From Fragilaria crotonensis (Eukaryota; Bacillariophyta; Fragilariophyceae; Fragilariales; Fragilariaceae), in assembly GCA_022925895.1 (NCBI GenBank), contig JAKSYS010000770.1, positions 1 through 26,465 of the forward strand: a stretch of 26,465 nt of DNA, given 5' to 3'. Made by a program: the position numbers and the translations under genes. The first letter of the stretch is position 1, and each line of letters begins with the position of its first letter. The notes beneath the pieces are model-generated. The model was not told where the DNA came from, ran no database searches, and worked only from the letters and a program-made list of their open reading frames with translations. Positions 1-9,824 of the stretch are shown here, one piece after another.

Positions 1-368
1 CCTCGTAAAGCAAGCGTGGTGTCAAAACGAATGGTCGAGCGTGACGGCCATTATTGCCAGTACGAGTAATCTCTCAGTCCCCAGATCCATCCAAAGCAAA
101 AGGGGGTGCGATCATCAAAACAACAAAATATGTACCACGAAATTTGTGTGTGTCATATTATCGCCATCAATTGAAAATCCACAAGATCCTTACATCTGAG
201 CCACTCTGTTTTGATCCTTGTGTTCGTGAACAATCACAACTCTACTGCTCTACTTTTGCACGACTCCTATAATATACAAGAGACAAGTCCTCCGAACTGG
301 ACTTCACCCCTTGTTAACAGACTATCTCCGCAGTATACCATCGTCACCTCACTTTATTCAGAACAACC
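1..368. promoter_or_regulatory. 5' flank and leader of transketolase
   Basis: No credible coding region is visible; the open frames here are short and unlike known proteins. The stretch just before position 369 should hold the promoter and 5' UTR of the transketolase gene. The start context ACCATGT has an A at -3. No clear TATA element was recognised, so the promoter assignment is by position only. Confidence 0.4.
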
Positions 369-2566
369 ATGTCGCCAAAGTACCAAGGCTCCGCGTTGGA
401 GCTTAAATGCATCAATACAATTCGTGCCGTCAGTGCGGATCAACCAGAGACAGCCAATAGTGGGCACCCAGGTGCACCCATGGGATGTGCTCCCATGGCA
501 CATTTGCTTTGGAAGGAGATCATGACCTATTCGACCAGCAACCCCAAGTGGTGGAGCCGTGATCGCTTCGTTTTGAGCAATGGACATGCATGTGCCCTTC
601 AATACACAATGCTCCATTTGGCTGGATACAACTTGTCCATTGACGACTTGAAGAGCTTTCGATCCATCAGATCCAAGTGTCCTGGACATCCAGAATCCTT
701 CATTACCGAGGGTACGTGCGTGCAGGATGGCAGTACTCGAATCTCGCAGTACTTCGTTATTCCTTGGCCGTGGCTCGAAGAATGCGTTTCATTGTTTATC
801 TTTCACTCATCTTGTTCTTTATGTTGCTCATCCCAAAATAGGTGTTGAAGTTTCGACGGGACCACTCGGTCAAGGCATTTCCAACGCAGTTGGTCTAGCC
901 ATTGCCGAACGTCACATGGCGGCCACGTTCAACACATCAGAGTTCACCATCTTTGACAATTTCACCTACGTTATTTGTGGAGATGGTTGTTTGCAAGAAG
1001 GTGTCTCGTCTGAAGCATGTTCCCTCGCTGGACACTTGGGTCTCGGGAAGTTGATTGTCCTCTACGATGACAACGAAATCACCATTGATGGATCGACCAG
1101 CTTGTCGTTCACTGAGGACGTTCTCAAGAGATATGATGCTTACGGGTGGCATACTCAGACCGTTGGCGATGTTGCAAATGGAATTGACGATTTGCGACAG
1201 GCGATTAAGAACGCTCAGCTCGACACGCACCGACCCAGTATCATCAAGGTCAAAACTGCTATTGGGTATGGATCGCCATCCAAGCAGGGCCTCGCCAGTG
1301 CACACGGTGCCCCACTCGGTGCAGTTGATTTGGCTGGTGCAAAAACGTTTTATGGCCTTGATCCTACTGCCAAGTTTCAGATTGACGATGATGTCCAGGC
1401 GGAGTATTCCAAGGCAACTGCCAATGGCGAACTCAAGCGCCAGGCTTGGGAAGCGTTGTTCGAGGCCTACTCAAAGGCACATCCTGACAAGGCAGCGGAG
1501 CTCAAGCGTCGTTTCAACCACGAGCTGCCAGCCGGAGTTCTTGACAATCTCCCCAAATTCAAGTTCGGTGTGGACAAAGACTTAGCCACTCGCCAGTGCA
1601 GTGAGGCCTGCATCAACTCGGTTGCGCCATATTTGGAGGAACTCGTCGGCGGATCTGCTGACTTGACTGGATCAAACTTAACCCAAATTAAGACTTCCGG
1701 TGACTTTCAGAAGGAAACGCCACAAGGGCGTTACTTCCGCTTTGGTGTGAGGGAACACGGCATGGCTGCTATATCCAACGGGATGTTTGCATACGGCGGT
1801 CTTCGTCCGTTTTGCGCCACGTTCCTTGTCTTTGTTGGATACTGTATTGGAGCTATCCGCTTGTCGGCCCTATCCAAATTCGGAATCATCTACGTGATGA
1901 CTCACGACTCCATTGGTCTGGGAGAAGACGGACCTACCCATCAGCCCATCGAAACCTTGGAATCCCTTCGCTGCATTCCCAACATCAATGTTTGCCGTCC
2001 AGCAGACTCAAATGAAACCGCTGCGTCATACCACCTTGGTCTTACATCCGTCCAGACCCCAACTGTCATTTGCTGCTCTCGTTCCACGCTCAAGGCATTG
2101 GAAGGGTCCAGCGTGGAGAAGGCCCTCATGGGAGCGTACGCGGCAATTCCATGTGATGATCCGAAGTTGATTCTCGTTGCTACTGGCAGCGAAGTTGGCA
2201 TTTGCGTCGATGCGGCGAAGAAGCTTGCGGCGTCCGGCATTGCCACACGGGTCGTGTCGATGCCATGTCAAGATGTTCCTTCAGCAAACCATCGAGTACC
2301 AAAAGTCGATCCTTCCTGGCAATGTCCCAACCTTGTCGGTTGAAGCTGCCTCCGTGAATGGCTGGCATCGGTTTGCTCATGCGCACATTGGCATGACTGA
2401 ATTTGGACGATCTGGGCCAGGACCTGCAGTGTTCGCGTACTTTGGCTTCAGTGTCGAGAACATTGTCATCAAGAGTAACGAGTTGCTTGCGTTCTACAGT
2501 GACACGCCTTGTCCTAATCTCATGCATCGTCCGTACTTTTCCGTCACCCACGATGATGGACACTAA
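369..2566 (+). CDS. TKT: Transketolase, one intron, one apparent frame break
   Basis: Transketolase moves two-carbon ketol units between sugar phosphates in the Calvin cycle and the pentose phosphate pathway, using thiamine diphosphate and a divalent metal. Exon 1 (369-711) carries the SGHPGAPMG segment. Splicing to 842 gives a continuous [22 protein letters not shown] (about residues 161-168) and [10 protein letters not shown] form the cofactor and metal site. [14 protein letters not shown] (catalytic glutamate) and [15 protein letters not shown] follow. Total length is about 690 residues, normal for the family. There is no obvious N-terminal plastid or ER signal from the ATG at 369, so the product reads as cytosolic unless an upstream exon exists. 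At 2276-2277 the frame changes. The C-terminal domain continues in frame +2 from [14 protein letters not shown] to the stop at 2566. Two bases appear to be missing from a T run. The gene is probably functional and mis-assembled, though a pseudogene is possible. Confidence 0.93.
712..841 (+). other. Spliceosomal intron of transketolase
   Basis: A GT-AG intron of 130 nt starts with GTACGT after GAG-G and ends with AAATAG before GTGTTGAAG. Removing it joins TEG to [11 protein letters not shown], which restores a conserved transketolase segment in phase 1. Without splicing the first frame reaches a stop before 850. Confidence 0.88.
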
Positions 2567-2989
2567 GTCGCGCGTGTGTTCGAGGAGTGAATAAGTCTCT
2601 GGAGGGCTACAGGAGGATCTAGATAGGCTGTGGAGGGGGAAATTGCATGTGTTCAGGTTGGTAAACTATAAACAACGTTAAAACTTAGAGTGGATAGATC
2701 CATGAGTAGATCTGTCTCCTGCAAAAATGTGCTCCATGTGTGATGGGAAAAGCGAGTAGATCTCGACAACTTATCGTCGACAGCGGATGTCGCGTGCCAA
2801 TCTGGCAAGACGACACAAAATGTGCTGAGTTTTTTGTGAGGGAGACCACGTGGGATTCAAAACTACCGGTACGTCAGCCATTTGATTACTGATTGACCGG
2901 TTGTAGTCGCTGACGTTCTACAAGCAACTTCTCCGGAGAGAGGCCAAGACTACCAGTCGACTTTGATTTGCTCTCAGCACTTATCCGCT
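2567..2989. other. Intergenic, transketolase 3' flank
   Basis: No coding frame or RNA gene recognised. The first part should hold the transketolase 3' UTR. A CACGTG box lies near 2850 and two TGACG-containing words near 2876 and 2913, but nothing shows that they are functional. Confidence 0.4.
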
Positions 2990-3316
2990 TCATTTTCTCT
3001 CGTCTGGCATTTCTGGATCTCCCACCTTGCGCAGATGTCGCTTACGTTCGACGCACTTATCCATAAACTCATATAGGCCCGAGTCCTTGTAGCCTTCGAT
3101 TGCCTTTGCACGATGGATGATGTTATCATTATTTTGTTCGGGATGCGAACGACGAGATTCATCTTCCTGCCGAGACACTGCGTTACAACTGTCACGTCGC
3201 CATTGATAAACTCGATAGTACAAAGCGGTGCCCACAAAGATGATCACATCGAGGGGTGTATCGCCAATGTATGGCAGCGCAATAATGGGTGCAACACTCG
3301 GCATCCTTGTTCCCAT
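2990..3316 (-). CDS. Hypothetical small membrane protein
   Basis: An open frame of 108 codons starts at an ATG (3316). The N-terminal part is hydrophobic (VAPIIALPYIGDTPLDVIIF and on to about residue 35), consistent with one membrane segment. It is followed by a strongly charged tail rich in Arg, Lys, Glu and Asp that ends DPEMPDERK. The hydrophobic-then-charged layout and a proper ATG are the only support. I recognise no family. It may be a chance frame; transcript evidence would decide. Confidence 0.28.
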   Translation of the reverse strand: MGTRMPSVAPIIALPYIGDTPLDVIIFVGTALYYRVYQWRRDSCNAVSRQEDESRRSHPEQNNDNIIHRAKAIEGYKDSGLYEFMDKCVERKRHLRKVGDPEMPDERK

Positions 3317-3604
3317 TGCCTAAGAGAGGGCCGACCCCCCACTCGCACCGAACATGCACTGTGGAGCTGCATAAAAACGTCGGAGTAAATGTGTGACGTA
3401 CATCATTTGTGCCAGAAAAACCTTTTTTGGTGGCGGAGCACACAGGATTGTACTGTATGATAGAACGAGAACGTTGGGAGGTGGGAGGTCTACCTGAGTA
3501 CTGGTACTGGTACCAGGGACAATACTTGTACCTCACCTAAAACTGTCTTCATGAATAAAAAGCATGTCCAGCGATCATCAGGGCAGAATGTGCACACTAT
3601 ACAC

Positions 3605-3925
3605 CAGAGACGGGAATTTCAAACCCAGCCCACCCAAACCCACGGCCCACCCAAACCCATTGGGTTAAGGGTGGGTTTTGGGTGAACTCAGGATTTCATG
3701 GGTGGGTCTGGGTGGGCCGGCAAATCATAGCAAAAAATGACAGTAGATGTTTGCTACCGGTAGTAGTAGAACCATCTAGTCCAGTACTAACGACTGGGTT
3801 TGGGTGGGTTTGGGTAGGTCTTGGTAGATCGTATGGGTTCTGGGTGGGTTTGGGCTGGTACTTCCGTGAGCGTAGCTTTACGTGGGTACCCATGGGTTTG
3901 ATATTTTCAGAAATTCCCGTCTCTG
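3605..3925. mobile_element. hAT-like MITE (321 bp) with 8-bp target duplication
   Basis: Perfect 16-bp terminal inverted repeats, CAGAGACGGGAATTTC, lie at 3605-3620 and 3910-3925 in opposite orientation. They are flanked directly by the 8-bp direct repeat CTATACAC at 3597-3604 and 3926-3933. An 8-bp duplication and termini starting CAGAG fit the hAT superfamily. The element has no transposase. Its body is filled with AAACCCACCC-type words in the left arm and GGGTGGGTTT-type words in the right arm, so the subterminal regions are themselves inverted. Such repeats are often transposase binding sites, which is inference here. The perfect duplication and termini suggest recent insertion. Confidence 0.88.
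3796..3814 (+). other. G-quadruplex-type motif in the MITE right arm
   Basis: The sequence GGGTTTGGGTGGGTTTGGG has four G3 tracts with loops of 3, 1 and 3 bases, matching the standard G-quadruplex pattern. It lies inside the hAT-like MITE and is part of the GGGTGGGTTT repeat series. Whether it folds is not shown by sequence alone. Confidence 0.6.
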
Positions 3926-3933
3926 CTATACAC

Positions 3934-4078
3934 TACTTGTACCTGGTACCTGGTAGCATCTGCTGTATGGCTGGTTTCATCCTCGACCTGCATATCGTAG
4001 CAACACGTACATTCGGTACTCTAAAAATTTAGTTGACGCCAAAATTCTTGGCATCAATCGCGTCGATATCATAATTAT
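3934..4078. other. Gap between the MITE and the transposase gene
   Basis: Short spacer. It contains one ACTTGTAC word (3935-3942) and tandem ACCTGGT words just after it. No inverted copy of the sequence upstream of the transposase start (around 7204-7290) was found here, so terminal repeats of that transposon were not identified. Confidence 0.4.
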
Positions 4079-7000
4079 TCACTCATCGATCACAATCACT
4101 CCATCCTTCATGGCAGGCACAAAGCCATAAACAAAGCCTGCATCAAAGTCGATTGCCGCTCGATGTGTTTTAAAGGCCTTAACGAGGCGTTCAATCAGCG
4201 GAAGCGTGAGTTTTGTAGTGTCATCTCCCCTGCTTGCGCTCTCGTAAAGTGAGTAATACGCACAGATGTAAGATCTTGCTCGCCTTGAAAGTTTGCGGAT
4301 TGTCTCGGTTGTGAGAACTTCCCTGTTTGTTACATCATGGACTAACTTCTTGAATGATTCTTTGCTTTTTTTAGAAATCAACGGCTTCCTTCTGTACATT
4401 CCCTTCGCAATACCCCAACTGTATTCAACTCCCTCCCCAGCCAACTCAGCATGAAATTTTGGCGTGATGATGACTGAGACCCCGAGTTGTTCGCCAACAT
4501 GCTGCAATGCAGTCATTTCTTCGGCAAAGTCGAGGCAACTGGCCATGAGACACTTTAAGCTCCAATCCTCAGCACCCTCTAAAGCTTCGCCATCGCCATC
4601 AGTTGCAACATCTACTGTATATTTGTCGAGCTGCGCCTCATCTATCCATCCCCTTTCCCAAAGAACTTGTAAGAGACCTTTTGGCCGACCCTCCCAACCT
4701 TTCTTTTCTCTTGTTCTCACCAATTTTGTTTCAATGTTGTTGTTTCTTGCAAGCTCTTGTAATTCAGTAAGGCGATAGGTGCGGCGATCACTCAGGATAC
4801 CAATTGGACCAAGCTCTGCTTTCAGCTCGCTTATTGTTTTGTTTCGCATCCGAGAAGCACCAGGAGGAGAAGGAAGGATTCGGTCATGACGGTTAAGCAC
4901 TCTCTGCTTCGCTCATCCAAAAGGACCGTCGTCAGTTGGTAGGAAGATAAAACTTTGGATGTCACCAACATTTAAGGTACGTCGATGAATCCCAGGTAGC
5001 CATCATGCTCTTTAATCATCGACTCACGCATTTGCGGCTGCACTCCACCATAGCCCTTGTTCATGCTGTAGGCGTCTAATCCGTTCAATAGCTTTTTGGC
5101 ATGCCCTTGCGAATGGTCAAAAAGGAAGGAGAAATCGAAATGAGGATACACAACCTTGAGACAATCGACACAATCTTCAAATTGGATGGACATGTGATTA
5201 TACGTCCAATACCCTTCATTGTTTGCTCCGAGCTCGAAAAAGATAACGAAAGGTGAGTCTTTTATGTCTTTTTTTGTCGCTTGTCCGTGGATTGCCATTG
5301 CGGCATCCACGTCGACATAAGTCTTTCCTCGTCGTGATTCATTGATCTCATCCAGTTGCATCCTACTCAGGTTTATCCCAAACCCAGTCTCCCGCGATTG
5401 GAACGCTGATATCATCAAACTCAATCCATCTGTCTTTGGCAGAAGCGCACGCTGCCCTTCAGGGCCAACCCATTGCCGGTTGCCGAGAAGAAATTGATTG
5501 AAAACACTCTCATCTTGCCCGAATATCATTAGCGGTTTTGTTGGCAATTCTGGCTTTCTGACACTCAAGTTTCCTCCCATCAATCCATACCCCATTTCAT
5601 TTGCAACATCGTGAAGAAAACTGTGATCGTCGACATGAAATTCCACCATTTCAATGTTGTCGTCGGAAAGGTACGAGTATCCCTTTGCGTTGTCGTTAAA
5701 TTCGGAAGACTTTTTCTCACGTTTCCAGTTCTCTGCAGTTTCTTTTGTCACCTGGATCCACCGATGGCATCGTGGCTCAAGTTTACTCAGATAATCCTTA
5801 CAAAACTGATTCCTGTTGAAAACAACATTTGGTCGTTCATGCCCGTCAACGAAGAATGTTTTCTTTCGAGCATCGTATGAGAATCCGAGTCGACGAAGCC
5901 AGCGCCATGTCGTAGATAATGAGATTGGAGACTCTAAATAAAGATTCAGTAGACAGTCTGCTTTATTTCGTTGTAATCTGTTGTTCTTGTTGTCGTCGTT
6001 GCCTGTCACTTCTTCATTGTCCCTCTCGTTGTGCTTATTATATTGTTCGTCTTCACCACCTCCTCCTCGCTCGTTACTCATTACAATACCATTGCTTGCC
6101 TCGTCCTCTGTTGCACTCGGAAGAATTTTGGTTATCAACTCATTTCTTGCCAACTCAATTGTGAGATCGGCAAGATTTTCAATACAGTACTGATGCCATG
6201 GAATCGTTATCTCCTCCTGGAAGTATGCAAGCAGATCTGGAAGCGGTTTCTTCTGCTTGTGAATCTTCGGGTTCGGGTGTGGAAATCGCTCACGATTTGC
6301 CCTCAAGAGAATGTTCCATCCAGCGACAGTCCTCTCATTTGTGCCGGCGGCTTCAATTCCCATCTTGCTGCTCTCAAAGATGGCTTTTGCACAGCAGTCT
6401 TCGACCCACCTTGCGGAATTCATCTCCTCGAGTGCGAAGGTGTAGGCTAAGCAAAGAATAGAACATCTCTGTCTACTGATGAAGATATCATACGGAGAAC
6501 AGAGATTGTCCTTATCATGCTTATCTATCAGATCTCTCCATCCGTCCATGGTTCGGTTGACTTGCTGCAGCCGCTCAATCCGTTCCTCCAGAACTTCAAT
6601 AACGTCGCGGTCATCAGTCGAATTGCCGAGAAACAACTTCTTTGCTTCAGGACTGTCCCAATACGTCTCGACAACAATCTTTGCTGATGCAGGGCCATGT
6701 CTCGGCTTCTTTGATTCGTCCTCTGCTTCAACTTGCGCTTGAGCTTTCCGTTTTGCAGTTGATTGCTCCGCAATTTCGTTCGTCAAATCGACGACTTCTG
6801 GAACACCGCGAGCAACACTGTAATGGTCATTAATTGTTGAATCTTTCAACAATGACAAGAAACTCTTCTTTCCACCATCTGGTGGGCGTTCAACCAACCC
6901 TCCTGGTGTTGTAATGTAGTACCCCCAAATCTTTCTTTTCTGGTTGCTCAAAGGACAGAGGCCACGTGCCTGCCGTCGGAATAAACCAGTTGTGTTAGAT

Positions 7001-7203
7001 TCAGAAAAGTCATCAAGTATCACACCACCACAATTCGAAATCGCTCGGTTCATGACAGCTCTATCAAAACCAAGTGCTTCCAGAGCCGGAAATTGGGCCT
7101 TCACCGCTCGAAAATAGGTCTCATCGGTGAGCCATTTGTCTCGGTATCGACTTTGTTTGGCTACTTCAAGCCAACACTGAAAGTACATCTGTAATTGTTT
7201 CAT
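4079..7203 (-). CDS. Large DDE-type transposase-like protein, two exons
   Basis: The protein is about 1,015 residues, read 7203-4981 then 4903-4079. It belongs to an unnamed family of long transposase-like proteins that I know from fungi, oomycetes and algae. Landmarks in order: a charged N-terminal half with a low-complexity Glu/Asn linker; a helix-turn-helix-like TTWRWLRRLGFSYD; GHERPNVV; first acidic residue in FGQDESVFNQ (about 564); second in FLFDHSQGH (about 696), followed by MNKGYGG and QPQMRES; after the intron GWEGRPKGLLQVLWERGWID; and third acidic residue in ELAGEGVEYSWG (about 894). The set of three acidic residues is complete and no premature stop occurs outside the intron, so the gene could be active. 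It should cut and join DNA for its own transposon. No terminal repeats or target duplication were found. Nothing ties it to the hAT-like MITEs nearby. Confidence 0.82.
4904..4980 (-). other. Probable intron of the transposase gene
   Basis: Exon 1 would end GGATTCATCGAC and the intron start GTACCT, which brings an in-frame TAA two codons later if unspliced. A CAG acceptor at 4906-4904 leads into AGAGTGCTTAACCG in the frame of the second half. The 77-nt size and phase 0 are consistent on both sides. An alternative acceptor three bases earlier (AAG) also keeps the frame. The conserved family continues across the junction, which argues for one gene rather than two. Confidence 0.6.
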
Positions 7204-7211
7204 TAAGGCCG

Positions 7212-7285
7212 ATCAGCCGGACCTTTCAATTCACAGGCGTTGCCAACTTGATAAATGAGCCTTGAGTTCAAAAGGTCCGGCTGAT
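7212..7285. repeat. Inverted repeat just upstream of the transposase start
   Basis: Perfect 15-bp arms (ATCAGCCGGACCTTT at 7212-7226 and its reverse complement at 7271-7285) enclose 44 bp. The first arm lies 9 bp upstream of the transposase ATG, so the pair falls in its leader or promoter. It could be a subterminal repeat of the transposon, an operator-like site, or a small separate foldback element. No third copy was seen in the window. Confidence 0.65.
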
Positions 7286-7783
7286 GAGGATTGGAAGACG
7301 ATCAAATCGTCGTTGCAATCTCATCGTCGTGGGGACGAATTTTTGTGCGGTGACTCTCGTCTTGTTTGGGTGTGCGAGGATGCCGGATAAGATTTCACTT
7401 TTTGACGTCAGTGGATTTTGTACTATTCCTACGCAACTTGTACTACATGTAGGTTCGAGATGAAACCAGCCATACAGATACGAGTCGTGGATTGATCCCC
7501 TCAACAATATATGATACTAGTGGGTTCCTCACAACTGATCGGAGGCGTATGATACATACTGGTGTTTACAGTACCAGGTAGCATTTGTGAAACAACCTGT
7601 TTACAGCAAATTCGATGACTATTCCGTCCAGTAGCTTTGAATTCCTACAGTACGGTACTACAGTAATGTAAGACACTGTCGTTTCAACATAAATTACCGT
7701 CGATTTATGTACTGTAGACCTGTAGTACATGCAATCCACGTAACAGTACAACAGTACCCCAGAGTGGTCATACTCCGTAACAG

Positions 7784-7802
7784 ACACACACACACACACA
7801 CG
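7784..7802. repeat. CA dinucleotide microsatellite
   Basis: A run of nine to ten CA units, followed by CGCACAAACC. A typical non-coding microsatellite with no sign of function. Confidence 0.85.
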
Positions 7803-8300
7803 CACAAACCAAATTTAAAAAGGAGTAGGATATCATAGTCAGCAGAAAAGACTCAGCGGTGTGGTACAAGGATGCATACGTTTATCAAGTATGTCAAACA
7901 CAGAACATACAGCTTCACAAGCGACGTCGTGTCACCAGCACTTGTACGAATCTTGGGTGCATGTTTTGTTAGAGACAACATGCATGGGCGTATGTGCAAA
8001 CGGGGAGTTCCGTATGCACAGATCTGCGAGAAAGTAGTAGGCGGAAGATTCATGGCATCGCTATTCCTGCTTGATCAGCCACTCAACGTAAAACCTGGGT
8101 TTCTTCTAAATCGAACGTTCTCGCTGTGGGCAAAGTGAATACTGAATACGCTGCACTCGGAGTACTTCTACCTCGAACATCCTAAATCGTACATGGCAAA
8201 CATGCGCTTGACGATGAGGATCTTGTCATTTTACTTGTTGACGTTGCTGTCGGTGCTCCTCTTGACAGGAGTCGTCGCAGCACCCACAAGACCACCAACT

Positions 8301-8390
8301 CGCCGTCCCACAACTCGTCGTCCAACGACTCGCCGTCCAACAACACGCCGTCCAACGACTCGCAGGCCAACAACACGCCGTCCAACACCG
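8301..8390 (+). repeat. Six tandem 15-bp units encoding Arg-Arg-Pro-Thr-Thr
   Basis: Units such as CGCCGTCCAACAACA repeat six times in frame. Synonymous third-base differences mean the units are not identical at DNA level. They encode a Pro/Thr/Arg linker just after the signal peptide, of the kind often glycosylated in wall proteins. Unit number may vary between strains. Confidence 0.9.
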
Positions 8391-8506
8391 TCCCTTCAAC
8401 AAGTTATTCAACAGTACTTGATCGCCTGCAACTTCTTTAACATCCAATCATTGGCTGAATGTCAACAGACAAGGTCATTTCAGTCACAGGCCCGCGGACC
8501 GATGGC

Positions 8507-9230
8507 TTAACAATTCCAAGTGAGATTGGGCTCTTGATATAGATGACAGAATTGGAATTCTTTCTCATGAGTGCGCCGCCTTCCACAATTCCAAGCGAGA
8601 TTGGGCTCTTGACACAGTTGGAGTCTTTGCTTTTCGGCGTAACTGAGGTGACTTCAACAATTCCCAGCGAGATTGGACGTTTGACACAGTTGACGTGGTT
8701 GAGTGTGACTGAGAATAGGAAATTGACGGGTAGCATTCCGAGCGAGATCGGGCGCTTGACAAAGCTGTCTTACTTGTATGTCCACTTAAATCTGATTGCA
8801 TCAAGAATTCCCAGCGAGATCGGGCGCTTGACACAGCTGAGTGGACTGCAAGTCACGTGCAATCTATTGACGGGCAGCATTCCGACAGTTATCGGCCGCT
8901 TGACACAGCTGGATGAGTTGTTTTTGAATGGAAATCAGTTGACGTTAACAATTCCGAGTGAGATCGGACGCTTGGCACTGCTCAGACAGTTGTACTTCGG
9001 CGGGCAATGTACTCGATTTTATGACAACCCTGTCGACCATCCTGTCAAGAATCAGTTGACTGGCAGGATTCCAAGTGAAATCGGGCGCTTGTCGTTGCTT
9101 TTTTCTTTGGATTTCTCCGAAAATCAGTTGACTTCGAGAATCCCAAGCGAGATTGGACGCTTGGCTCAGCTCAATCGGGTATCGTTTGCCGGCAATCGCT
9201 TATCGGGGACAATTCCATCATCCTTCTGCT
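8507..9230 (+). repeat. Tandem LRR-coding repeats, period about 72 bp
   Basis: The words ATTCC(A/G)AGCGAGAT(T/C)GG and GCTTGACACAG recur about every 72 bp through the LRR domain. Conservation at DNA level is high, which suggests recent tandem duplication or gene conversion within the array. Confidence 0.85.
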
Positions 9231-9337
9231 CAGTCGAAAGTCCTACATATTTGATCTACATCGACTGTGGTGAAGTCACATGTAAGCCAGGATGTTGCCG
9301 CCAATCAGGTGACATGCCGTTCTCGCTGTTATGTTAA

Positions 9338-9824
9338 AAGGAGAAATGACACGGCATGGGATCCTGCAATCATTTCGTACGATTTTTTTCACACCTCGCG
9401 AACGCCAATCTGCGCGGCGCGGTGGAACGCAATCTACAATGCCATCGTAGTGGTGAAGCTAATGGAGTCAAATGTAGTACTATTGCCTGCACTTCTGTTT
9501 GCATACGCAGGCTCAGTAATACGTTCGTCGCGTTTCAGATCAATGTCCCTTGCCTGCTTCCCCTCCTACGCTGTGCGAGCATGTTGAACTTTGATGATAT
9601 GCCAGGTTCGATTCGATCAGGACACCACCGGAAGGCGTGCATCGTCTGGAATGACACTGATCGACGCCATCACTGTGCGCATCATCAATTCGACGGCCAG
9701 CACAAAGCTTAACAAGCCATGGTGAAGCACTAGGAAATACCGAACCAAATACAAATCGCTTTATAAAAGACATTTCTAGTCTCCCCACAAATGGACGCTG
9801 GACTTTGGCAATAATTATCAGCCA
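9338..9824. other. Intergenic between convergent LRR and FkbM genes
   Basis: Both neighbouring genes end here, so this is shared 3' flank. Overlapping open frames (9267-9587, 9356-9712) have no recognisable features. A TATAAAA word near 9763 has no gene start beside it. Confidence 0.4.

Larger units (their letters stand above)
7204..8192. other. Intergenic region between transposase and LRR genes
   Basis: This holds the shared 5' flanks of two divergent genes. It contains the inverted repeat at 7212-7285, many TAC/GTA words (about 7500-7770), a CA microsatellite (7784-7802) and two ACTTGTAC words (7436, 7940). An 88-codon open frame at 7872-8138 resembles nothing I know and is probably chance. 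Confidence 0.45.
8193..9337 (+). pseudogene. Secreted RRPTT-repeat and LRR protein, disrupted
   Basis: The first frame (8193-8510) starts with a clear signal peptide (MANMRLTMRILSFYLLTLLS, then VLLLTGVVAA). Next come six RRPTT repeats and PSLQQVIQQYLIACNFF. The second frame (about 8459-9337) carries about nine 24-residue leucine-rich repeats with the core IPSEIGRLTQL and ends in a Cys-rich cap (CGEVTCKPGCC). This is the plant-like extracellular LRR type common in diatoms, usually placed at the cell surface or wall. Two lesions separate the halves. One base seems missing in the T run at 8478-8480. An in-frame TAG at 8540-8542 sits where the repeats have Gln. One repeat near 8995-9060 holds an insertion. 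The gene is either a young pseudogene or a functional gene with sequence errors. The role is unknown; LRR proteins usually bind other proteins. Confidence 0.8.

Noticed and set aside
2261-2300. Programmed ribosomal frameshift in transketolase
   Set aside because: No transketolase is known to need one, no slippery signal or downstream structure stands out, and the same kind of break recurs in unrelated genes of this window.
3620-3900. Interstitial telomere repeat
   Set aside because: The words are GGGTGGGTTT, not a TTAGGG type, and are explained by the MITE whose ends and target duplication are visible.
5611-6742. Plus-strand open frames opposite the transposase gene
   Set aside because: They are Cys/Ser/Leu-rich complements of the transposase frame with no independent support.
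8301-9230. CRISPR-like repeat array
   Set aside because: The repeats are coding, with in-frame periods of 15 and 72 bp that match protein repeats, and there are no unique spacers.
9267-9712. Open frames after the LRR gene as an extra exon
   Set aside because: The LRR protein already ends in a Cys-rich cap, and these frames continue neither the repeats nor any known domain.
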